Below the pieces are notes generated by a model. The model was not told where the DNA came from and made no database searches. It saw only the letters and a program-made list of their open reading frames with translations. 64,000 nucleotides of DNA from UBA11051 sp964390495 (GTDB lineage Bacteria; Armatimonadota; Zipacnadia; Zipacnadales; UBA11051), in the NCBI GenBank assembly GCA_964390495.1, contig CAYMIN010000004.1:62001-126000 (forward strand), in the 5' to 3' direction. Every line of letters begins with the position of its first letter. Position 1 is the first letter of the stretch. This document shows, one piece after another, positions 35,019 to 42,730 of this stretch. Position numbers and translations under genes: made by a program.

Positions 35019-36284
35019 ATGTCCCTACACCTGGAGCCGCCCCAGCGCCACTCTCAGAGTGCTCGCAGCGTCCTGGCCATTGTCCTGGCCGGAGGTCAGG
35101 GCCAGCGTCTGGTGCCTCTGACCAACTACATAGCCAAGCCGGCGACGCGTTTCGGCGGCTCCTATCGGATGATTGATTTCACCCTCAGCAGTTGCCTCAA
35201 CTCCGGCTTGCGTCGCATCTATCTGCTCACTCAATTCGCCTCCAGTTCGCTGACCCGCCACGTGCGCAAGGGATGGGCTCCGCTGCTCAGCGATGATTTG
35301 GGCGAGTTCGTTGACCTGATACCACCGCAGAAGGTCTTCGCCGACCGCTGGTATGCCGGGACCGCCGATGCGGTGTTCCAGAACATCTTCCTCCTTCAGC
35401 AGGAGCGGCCCGACCACGTCATTCTGCTTTCCGGGGACCACGCTTACAAGATGGATTACTCCCTGATGTTGCAGCAGCACCAGGCCACCGCCGCCGACCT
35501 TACCATCGCTTGCCTGGCCCTGCCGCTTCAGCAGTGCACCCAGTTGGGCGTCGTCACCGCCGCTGCCGATGGCCGTATCGAGCAGTTCGTGGAAAAGCCC
35601 GCCCAGCCCTCGCCGCTACCTGACAGCCCGGAACTGGCGCTGGTCAGCATGGCTGTCTATATCTGGCGTACCGAAGCCCTGGTGCGGCACCTGATTGCCG
35701 ATGCCCGCCGCGACACCTCACATGACTTCGGCAAGGACATCATTCCGCCGATGGTGGCCGCGGGCGAGAAGGTGTATGCTTACCGCTTCCGCTCCGCCGG
35801 CCGTAGCGACAGCGACTACTGGCGCGACATCGGCACCCTCAGCAGCTATTGGCAGGCGCACGCCGACCTGCTCAGCCGTGAGCCGGAGCTCGACCTCTAC
35901 GACCCCACCTGGCCGATCTATACCTACCGACCGGTCGCCCCTCCGGCCAAGATAACCTGTGGCGCAGAGGGTCACGGCGCTTGGGTGGCGGACTCGATCA
36001 TTTCCGCCGGATGTCTCATCGCCGACGCCGCGGTAAGTCAATCGGTCCTGTCTCCGGGAGTAACGATACGCGATGCCTGTGTCGAGCAGTCGGTGCTGAT
36101 GGACAATGTCACCGTTGCGCCCGGCGCTCATTTGCGCAAGGTTGTGGTCGCCGAGGGCGTGGACATACCCGCCGGCATGAGAATCGGGCACGACGCCGAG
36201 CGCGATGCCAGGCGCTTTGTGGTCACCGCCGACGGCATAACCGTAGTGCCCAGCCGCATCGTGCTGGATGAGCAAGAAGCCTGA
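35019..36284 (+). CDS. glgC: glucose-1-phosphate adenylyltransferase
   Basis: A 421-residue GlgC that makes ADP-glucose for glycogen. VLAIVLAGGQGQRLVPLTNY is the nucleotide-binding loop; here GGQG replaces the usual GGRG, so the Arg used in catalysis (R32 in E. coli numbering) is Gln, and the activator Lys39 position appears not to be Lys. WYAGTADAVFQN, LLSGDHAYKMDY (with the catalytic Asp) and QFVEKPAQPS (with the substrate-binding Lys) are intact. The C-terminal left-handed beta helix is present (LDLYDPTWPIYTYRP on). Starts 6 bp after the response regulator. The changed residues suggest altered allostery or another sugar-nucleotide specificity; function as GlgC remains most likely given glgA downstream. 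Confidence 0.88.
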   Translation: MSLHLEPPQRHSQSARSVLAIVLAGGQGQRLVPLTNYIAKPATRFGGSYRMIDFTLSSCLNSGLRRIYLLTQFASSSLTRHVRKGWAPLLSDDLGEFVDLIPPQKVFADRWYAGTADAVFQNIFLLQQERPDHVILLSGDHAYKMDYSLMLQQHQATAADLTIACLALPLQQCTQLGVVTAAADGRIEQFVEKPAQPSPLPDSPELALVSMAVYIWRTEALVRHLIADARRDTSHDFGKDIIPPMVAAGEKVYAYRFRSAGRSDSDYWRDIGTLSSYWQAHADLLSREPELDLYDPTWPIYTYRPVAPPAKITCGAEGHGAWVADSIISAGCLIADAAVSQSVLSPGVTIRDACVEQSVLMDNVTVAPGAHLRKVVVAEGVDIPAGMRIGHDAERDARRFVVTADGITVVPSRIVLDEQEA

Positions 36285-36620
36285 TTTCTGGTCTTTCTAG
36301 CGCGTAGCTGGGGCTGGCAGCGCGAGAGCTGTTGCCGTTCTGCTGTTGTTCCCTCTCCCCTTGGGAGAGGGCTAGGGTGAGGGCTGCCGTTTGGCTGTGC
36401 CGACCTCGAAAGAACAGTATTGTGCGCGGCCGGCCTCCCATCGGACGACCGCGTCGTCCGATGCTCGACACGGCCCCTCCAACAGCATGGCACTGCGCAA
36501 GCCAAGGTCCTTGCTGAATGCCCCAGTTCTGCTAGTATCAAGAATTTGCATAACCACTGTTCCAGCCCCAGAGCGCACTTCGGCGAATCAGTAGGCACGA
36601 TGTCATATGGAGGGCCGCAG
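36285..36620. repeat. intergenic REP-like elements between glgC and glgA
   Basis: 336 bp without a gene. It holds CCCTCTCCCC-TT-GGGAGAGGG followed by CTAGGGTGAGGG (36351-36383), the widespread 'ccctctccc' repeat, and a perfect 11-bp hairpin CATCGGACGAC / GTCGTCCGATG (36439-36463). A weak promoter-like pair TTGCTG with TAGTAT at 16 nt lies near 36511-36538. Confidence 0.75.
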
Positions 36621-38051
36621 ATGAAAGTAATGCTTGTCTCAGCCGAAGTTGATCCCTTCGCCAAGGTCGGAGGGCTGGCCGATGTTGCCGGCAGCTTGCC
36701 CAAGGCGCTGGCCGAACTGGGTCTGGACATCCGCGTGATCATGCCCAAGTACCGCGTCGCCGCCGAAAGGGCCGGCCGTCTGGAGCGCGTGCTACAGGCC
36801 GTCCCGGTGGCGATGCCCACCTACGAATCCGGCTGCGCGCTTGACATGTCCTACCTGCCGGACAGCAAGGTGCCGGTCTATTTCATCGAGCACAACGACT
36901 ACTTCGACCGCGCGGGCATCTACGGCCCCCCCGGCGCAGCTTACCCGGACAATGCTCAGCGGCTGTCTTTCTTCTGCCGGGCTGCCCTCGCTGCCGTTGA
37001 GGCTCTGGATTTCGAGCCGGATGTGATTCACCTGAACGACTGGCATACCTCCCTGATCGCCGCCTACTGCAACCTGCGCCGCCTGCCTTATGCCACGGTC
37101 TTTACCGTGCACAACCTCGGCGATGGCTACCAGGGCACCTTCCCCCGCAGCTACCTGGACGTGGTGGGGCTGGACCTGGGCGATCCCCGGGTCAGCCGGG
37201 CGATGGCCAACGGTCAGATCAATCTCGCCAGAGCCGGCCTGGTTTTCGCCGACATGATCAACACCGTCAGCCGGCGGTATGCTGAGGAGCTCCGGGACAC
37301 CGCCACCGGCGGCGCGATCTCGGAGTTGATTATCGAGCGCGGCGAGGACGTCTGGGGCATCATCAACGGGATTGATTACGGTCTATGGTCGCCGCGCAAT
37401 GACACTCGTATCGTCGCCCCGTACGATGCGGAGCATCTTGAGGGCAAGGCCGCGTGTAAGGCCGACCTGCAGGCTGAGTTCGGCCTGCCGCAGGACCCCG
37501 ACCTCCCGCTCCTCGGCATGGTCACCCGCCTCGATGCCCAGAAGGGCCTCGACCTGGTGGCCGAGATCCTGGATGAAAGCGACGACTTCCAGCTTGCCTT
37601 ACTTGGCACCGGCGATCCGCAACTTGAGGCTAGCTTCTCGCAAGCTGCGGAGAAGCGGCCAGACATCGGCGCGCGGCTGGAGTTCTCCAATACTCTCGCG
37701 CGCAAGGTCTATGCCGGAGCCGACATGTTCCTGATGCCGTCGCGCTACGAGCCGTGCGGCCTCGGCCAGATGATTGCCCTGGCCTACGGTACGGTGCCGA
37801 TTGTGCGGCGCACCGGCGGCTTGGCCGACACCATCCACGCAACCGGCTCCAAGCCGAACGGCTTCGACTTTGAGGACTACTCGACCGAGGCGCTGACGGC
37901 AGTCATTGATCGGGCGCTGAGGGCCTATGCCGACCCCAAGCGGTGGCGGAAGCTTATCGCCAATGCTTTTGCCTCGGACTACTCCTGGACGGCCTCGGCC
38001 AAACGCTACCAGAAGCTATACCAGGCTGCCATCGCGAAGGCGGCAACGTAA
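36621..38051 (+). CDS. glgA: glycogen synthase (ADP-glucose type)
   Basis: A 476-residue GlgA, the same length as the E. coli enzyme (477). It extends alpha-1,4-glucan from ADP-glucose. MKVMLVSAEVDPFAKVGGLADV holds the KVGGL motif binding ADP-glucose, DVIHLNDWHTSLIA the GT5 N-terminal domain signature, and SRYEPCGLGQMIALAYG the C-terminal GT-B E-x7-E region. The open frame extends upstream to 36420, but ATG 36621 follows GGAGGGCC and begins at the first beta strand. Together with glgC (336 bp upstream) it forms the glycogen pathway core; no branching enzyme is in this window. Confidence 0.95.
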   Translation: MKVMLVSAEVDPFAKVGGLADVAGSLPKALAELGLDIRVIMPKYRVAAERAGRLERVLQAVPVAMPTYESGCALDMSYLPDSKVPVYFIEHNDYFDRAGIYGPPGAAYPDNAQRLSFFCRAALAAVEALDFEPDVIHLNDWHTSLIAAYCNLRRLPYATVFTVHNLGDGYQGTFPRSYLDVVGLDLGDPRVSRAMANGQINLARAGLVFADMINTVSRRYAEELRDTATGGAISELIIERGEDVWGIINGIDYGLWSPRNDTRIVAPYDAEHLEGKAACKADLQAEFGLPQDPDLPLLGMVTRLDAQKGLDLVAEILDESDDFQLALLGTGDPQLEASFSQAAEKRPDIGARLEFSNTLARKVYAGADMFLMPSRYEPCGLGQMIALAYGTVPIVRRTGGLADTIHATGSKPNGFDFEDYSTEALTAVIDRALRAYADPKRWRKLIANAFASDYSWTASAKRYQKLYQAAIAKAAT

Positions 38052-38071
38052 CCGCCGGCTCTCTCCATGCA

Positions 38072-38103
38072 GGAAGCCGGAGGCCATCTGACCTCCGGCT
38101 TCC
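38072..38103. terminator. bidirectional terminator between glgA and the large ATPase gene
   Basis: Arms GGAAGCCGGAGG (38072-38083) and CCTCCGGCTTCC (38092-38103), 12 bp and perfect, with 8-nt loop. Convergent gene ends on both sides; T runs weak. Confidence 0.7.
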
Positions 38104-38128
38104 CTATTCCTGGCTTCCCGTTGAGGCG

Positions 38129-41100
38129 CTAGTGGCTTGCAGCTTGAGTGCGCTGGTCGGGCTGGCGGTTCTCCATATACTCCCGCGCGCTGTACATGAA
38201 GGCCTCCAGCCGGGTCAGCGCGGTGCCTTGTTCGCTGCCGTCATAGACCATGTTCAGCGTCGGGATTCCGCCCTCATCCTCTCTCACCAGCCGCATGATC
38301 GCATGAGACATCGTCCCCGGCATGCAGGTAAACGGCATGATCGTGACGATGCCGGAGAGGCCCTTGTTGGCGAAGTCAACGGCCTTGCCGATGGTCATGA
38401 CCGCTTCGCCTTCAAGGCTGCGGTGGATATAGGGGCTGGCCATCTCCAGCACCTCGGCGCTGGTCGGCTCGTAGGCGTTACGCAGCAGTTCTGCGAAGGG
38501 CTTGGCCAGGGCGTGCTCGTTTTTGCGCATCACCTTGTCCATCAGCGCATTTTCCAGCCGCAGCAGCCAGTTACTATCCAGCCGCGCGCGCATGTCGCGG
38601 CGGATGTTGCGGTACAGGAACCACTCGAATACCGGCGCTATCCATACCTCACCGCCCAGGGCCTCGATCTGCTCGATGACGTTCTGGTTGGAGAAGGTAT
38701 TGGAGCGCACGTAGAACTCGCCGGTTACGCCGATGATCGGCCTCTGTTCGGAGCGATCCACTTCGACCTCGCCGAACCGCGCGGCGGCTCTTTGCAGAAC
38801 CGGAAGCACGTTCTCATCACTGGCGATGACCGCCTCCAACTCGTCGCGAAACTGCACAAAGACCTTTTCGGTTTCTCCCGGATTGACCTCATAGGGTCTG
38901 ATCTCCAGGCGGGCCTTTTCGATCATGTCCATGGCGACCATCCCGCGCCAGGCGTTGCGCAGAAACTTGGCCCCGACTATTTTCAAGTCCTTGAAGAAGC
39001 CGCTGGCCTGATTCGGTGCATAGATCGGCACATCCGGGTAGCCCAGGTCGTCCAGCACCATCCGCTGCAGGGCATTGTACTGCCCGAAGCGGCAGGGGCC
39101 GCCGGAGCCGCCCATGAAGAATGCGTATTTGTCCGGGTCGAAGCCGTTCTGACTGACGAACTTGACCATATCGCCGGTGGTCACAACGCACGGGAAGCAC
39201 TCTTTGCCCACCGTATGCTGCCGGCCGTATTCCAGCGTCTCCTCGTCCGGCTCCGGTAGCACCTCCGCCCTCATTCCGCACGACTTGATTGCAGCGCTCA
39301 GCGCATAGGCGTGGCTGCTCATATTCGGTATCAGGATGATGCGGTCTTTGGCGCGCTCGATGCCGAGGGGATGGAACTCGCGCCCGGGGTTGAACTCGCT
39401 GCCGCGCGTGGATGCGATGCTGTCGAGGAAGGCCTCACAGCGGGTGATCATGCCCGCGTCGGCCGAGTGTTCGTCCACCTCGATGATCAGACACGGTTTG
39501 CCGCCCAACCGCTCCTGGAAGAACTGGGTGATAAAGGAATCAGGCCCGCAGCCGAAGTTAGTAATATACAGCGCGTACAACTGCCGGTTTTCGGCAACAA
39601 CTTCGGCGGCAGACAGGATGTTTTGGCCGTAGCCCCAGTACATATTCCACCAGTCGCCCCGCAGTTCGACCTCATCGAGCGGCAGGAAGTCCATCGGTAT
39701 GGACAGCACGCCCATCTCCCGCAGCTTCTGAGGAAGCTCCAGGTTCGCTCCCGGATCGCAGCCGTTGTAGGAGCGACTGACGATGACCAGGGCGTAACTA
39801 TCCACCGGCAATTCGGCAAGCGCCTGCTTGCCGCGCGCGCGGGCGGCTTCCTGAAAGCGGTCCAGGGCCTCCTGGCCGGCTTTCAGGGCCCGACTCAGGT
39901 CGGCTTTTGATTTGCCGAGCTTCTCAGCCAGTTCGGCAAAAGCTCGCATCCGGTGCTTGTGGCCGTACTGGAAATAGACCCTCGGCGACAGCACCTCCAC
40001 ACCGTACGCCTCATAATCAATCGCCGCTGGAGTGGTATAGGCTAGGCTCTGAGAATACGGGCAGACGAAGCTGTCCGTCATCCCGGCGGCCTTCTTCTTC
40101 AGGTTGATTACGCTCGGCAGGAAGAGGTACTCCACACCCTTGTCCCGCACCAGGTTGTAGATATGCCCCAGAGCGATCTTCACCGGGAAGCAGGTTTCCG
40201 CCACCGAGCGCTCGGCGCCCTCGTGGATGATCTTCTTGTTGGTCCGGTCCGAAAGCACGATGTTGCAGCCCAGCTCGCTGAGGAAGGCGTGCCAGAAGGG
40301 GTAGAGGTCGTGGAAAAGCAGCGCCCGGGGCACTCCTACCCTCGGGGCGTCTTCACCAATATCAGGCTCGCCGGCGTATGAGTGCAGAAGCATCTTCTCA
40401 CGCTCTGCAAACAGATCGGGCAGGTCAGACTTCTGCTGCTTCTTCTTCACATCGTATTTGCCACAGCGACTGCCGTAGAATAGCGGCTCGCGGCCCTCGA
40501 TCATCACTTTGTTGATCTCGCAGTGATTCGGGCAATCCTTGCAGGTGAAGGTCTCGACCTCATAGCTGCGATTCGAGAGGTCGAAGCCGCCGAACTTGCT
40601 GCCCTGGCCCGTATCGTTTTCCAGCGCGATAATCGCGCAGCCGATGGCCCCCAGCACTTCCTTGTGCGGCGGCACGGTAATCGGCTTGCCGGTCGTCTTC
40701 TCAAAAGCGGCGACGACGGCGTCGTTGAAGGCGGTGCCGCCCTGGAAGAAGATCCGCTCACCGACCCGCTTCTTGCCCACCACCTGGTTGAGGTAGTTCT
40801 TAACGATCGAGTACGCCAGCCCGCTGACCAGCTCCCCGGTCGTCGCACCGGCGGCCTGGTGTTTGATCATCTCCGTCTCCATGAACACCGTGCAGCGCTC
40901 GCCCAAATCGCGAGGGCTCTCCGAGGCCAGAGCCAGGTCGGCAAACTCCTCCTCGATACTGATGCCCAGCTTCTCCGCCTGCTCCTCCAGGAAGGAGCCG
41001 GTGCCGGCGGCGCACACCTTGTTCATGGCGAAGTCCACCACGTGGCCGTTGCGCAGGCTTATATACTTTGAATCCTGCCCGCCGATCTCGAATACGGTAT

Positions 41101-42355
41101 CAACTTCCGGGTCAATCGCCAGTGCCCCGCGCGCGTGCGCGGTGATTTCGTTTTTGACTACGTCGGCGCCCACGAAGTCGCCGGTCAGGTAGCGGCCCGA
41201 GCCGGTCGTACACACCCCGCGCACCTCAACGATATCTCCCAGCTCATCGCCGATTACCTTTAGGCCCCGCCGCACTGCATCAATCGGCTCCCCGGCTGTC
41301 ATCAGATAGCACTTGGACAGCAGCCGGCCTTGCTCATCAACTACCGCCAGGTTGGTGGATATCGAGCCGACATCTACGCCCAGGTATGCCGGAATCCTCG
41401 CTCCTGGCGGCACCTGGGGCCGATGGACCTCCGAGGGCATAATGACGGACTTTTCGATGACCAAGCGCGGCAGCGGCGCCCTATCGCTGATCTCCTCATA
41501 GGCCGCCAACTCGGCGAGCTTACCCAGTTGCGGCATCGCCATATCGCCGGTCTCGACGGCCTTCAGTACCGCTCCGATTGCGCCCATGCAGCCGAAGTGC
41601 TCCGGTATTACGAGCTGGTCCTCTGCCAGTTCCAGCACCTTACGCATGGCCTTGATGATGCCGGGATTGGCTGCCACACCGCCCTGGAAGGAGATTGGCG
41701 GCTTCAGCTCGGCGGCAGCCGCCACCGTGCTGCGGAAGTTGCGGATCAGCGCATGGCACACGCCCGCGACGATGTCCCTGGTCGGCGTGCCCTTCTGCTG
41801 CAGGTGGATCATGTCACTTTTGGCGAAGACGCTGCAGCGGCCGGCCACCCGGGGCGGGTCCTCGACCTGTGCGCCCAGCTCCCCGAACTCCTCGATACTC
41901 AGTCCCAGCCGCGAGGCCTGCTTGTCCAGGAAGCTGCCGGTGCCGGCCGCGCACAGCGTATTCATGGCGAAGTCGCCGATCTCGCGTCTGCCCTCGGCGT
42001 CGGGTGGCTTCAAGAAGATCAGCTTCGAATCATCGCCGCCGATCTCTATGACAGTGTTGACCTGCGGGTACAGCCGCATGGTTGCTGCGGCCTGGGCGAC
42101 CACTTCGTTGACGAAGCCTACTCCCAGCACCTCGGCGACCACCCGGCCGCCCGAGCCGGTAGCGGCCATGCCCCGCAGCTTGTCGGGGCCGTATTTCTCG
42201 GTCAGCTCGCTGATACTGGCGGCGGCCACTTGCATGGGTCGGCCATGGTGCCGCAGGTAGTCAGCTTCTACGATTTCAAGGCTTTCGGCGTCGATTATCG
42301 CTACATCCACACTTACCGAGGCGACATCTATCCCTAGGTAATATGGTCTGTTCAT
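38129..42355 (-). CDS. giant fused BadF/BadG/BcrA/BcrD-type ATPase with HgdB-like dehydratase domain
   Basis: A 1,408-residue cytoplasmic protein. Two tandem ASKHA activator domains lead (residue about 1, YYLGIDVASVSVDVAI; about residue 330, PAYLGVDVGSISTNLAV). Each carries CAAGTGSFL and a second Cys (GRCSVFAKS, ERCTVFMETE) for the bridging [4Fe-4S]. About residue 610 there is CKDCPNHCEINKV, start of a DUF2229-like part, and from about 700 onward an HgdB/2-hydroxyacyl-CoA dehydratase-like region with GKECFPCVV and GGSGGPCRFGQYN. Such fusions occur in anaerobes and candidate phyla; they resemble activator plus double-cubane-cluster reductase systems, which use ATP to push electrons to very low potential. 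Substrate unknown. ATG 42355 lies downstream of a good promoter. No partner ferredoxin gene is adjacent. Confidence 0.88.
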   Translation of the reverse strand: MNRPYYLGIDVASVSVDVAIIDAESLEIVEADYLRHHGRPMQVAAASISELTEKYGPDKLRGMAATGSGGRVVAEVLGVGFVNEVVAQAAATMRLYPQVNTVIEIGGDDSKLIFLKPPDAEGRREIGDFAMNTLCAAGTGSFLDKQASRLGLSIEEFGELGAQVEDPPRVAGRCSVFAKSDMIHLQQKGTPTRDIVAGVCHALIRNFRSTVAAAAELKPPISFQGGVAANPGIIKAMRKVLELAEDQLVIPEHFGCMGAIGAVLKAVETGDMAMPQLGKLAELAAYEEISDRAPLPRLVIEKSVIMPSEVHRPQVPPGARIPAYLGVDVGSISTNLAVVDEQGRLLSKCYLMTAGEPIDAVRRGLKVIGDELGDIVEVRGVCTTGSGRYLTGDFVGADVVKNEITAHARGALAIDPEVDTVFEIGGQDSKYISLRNGHVVDFAMNKVCAAGTGSFLEEQAEKLGISIEEEFADLALASESPRDLGERCTVFMETEMIKHQAAGATTGELVSGLAYSIVKNYLNQVVGKKRVGERIFFQGGTAFNDAVVAAFEKTTGKPITVPPHKEVLGAIGCAIIALENDTGQGSKFGGFDLSNRSYEVETFTCKDCPNHCEINKVMIEGREPLFYGSRCGKYDVKKKQQKSDLPDLFAEREKMLLHSYAGEPDIGEDAPRVGVPRALLFHDLYPFWHAFLSELGCNIVLSDRTNKKIIHEGAERSVAETCFPVKIALGHIYNLVRDKGVEYLFLPSVINLKKKAAGMTDSFVCPYSQSLAYTTPAAIDYEAYGVEVLSPRVYFQYGHKHRMRAFAELAEKLGKSKADLSRALKAGQEALDRFQEAARARGKQALAELPVDSYALVIVSRSYNGCDPGANLELPQKLREMGVLSIPMDFLPLDEVELRGDWWNMYWGYGQNILSAAEVVAENRQLYALYITNFGCGPDSFITQFFQERLGGKPCLIIEVDEHSADAGMITRCEAFLDSIASTRGSEFNPGREFHPLGIERAKDRIILIPNMSSHAYALSAAIKSCGMRAEVLPEPDEETLEYGRQHTVGKECFPCVVTTGDMVKFVSQNGFDPDKYAFFMGGSGGPCRFGQYNALQRMVLDDLGYPDVPIYAPNQASGFFKDLKIVGAKFLRNAWRGMVAMDMIEKARLEIRPYEVNPGETEKVFVQFRDELEAVIASDENVLPVLQRAAARFGEVEVDRSEQRPIIGVTGEFYVRSNTFSNQNVIEQIEALGGEVWIAPVFEWFLYRNIRRDMRARLDSNWLLRLENALMDKVMRKNEHALAKPFAELLRNAYEPTSAEVLEMASPYIHRSLEGEAVMTIGKAVDFANKGLSGIVTIMPFTCMPGTMSHAIMRLVREDEGGIPTLNMVYDGSEQGTALTRLEAFMYSAREYMENRQPDQRTQAASH

Positions 42356-42424
42356 GGACCGCGGTCCTTCCTGACTGTTAAGACTGCTCATTGCTTTGCG
42401 ACTTCTGAGGCATTGCGACCGTTT

Positions 42425-42454
42425 ATTATACCCCAGGGGCTGCGGTCATGCCAA
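42425..42454 (-). promoter_or_regulatory. sigma-70-type promoter of the giant ATPase gene
   Basis: Minus strand TTGGCA (plus 42449-42454), 18-nt spacer, TATAAT (plus 42425-42430). About 70 bp upstream of the ATG. Confidence 0.65.
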
Positions 42455-42730
42455 GAACGGACCGCCGCCTGTCAACGCAAAGCAGAAATGTCCGGTTTTG
42501 TGCAAAGTGAAAATGTCCTATTGTCGTTGGGATCGGAAGGCTTTTTTTCAGGTTGTTACGCCAGGGGTGGTCGGGTGCGGGAATGACGGCACCGTCACCT
42601 GGGCCTGTTTCCCGGACAATCTTCCTATAGCCCCGGCGCTGCCAAGAGGAAAATCGGCCCTTGGTGATGAAACTAGTGGGCAATCCAGCTAGCTCGCCGA
42701 TACCAGGCCATCCAGTGAGGGCCAGAGCCT
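42455..42730. other. intergenic region with possible insertion-sequence end relic
   Basis: About 276 bp with no gene. AGAAATGTCC (42484) and AAAATGTCC (42510) are direct repeats 26 bp apart around GGTTTTGTGCAAAGTG; such ATGTCC repeats occur at ends of some integrase-type insertion sequences. Only a remnant, if real. Confidence 0.3.
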
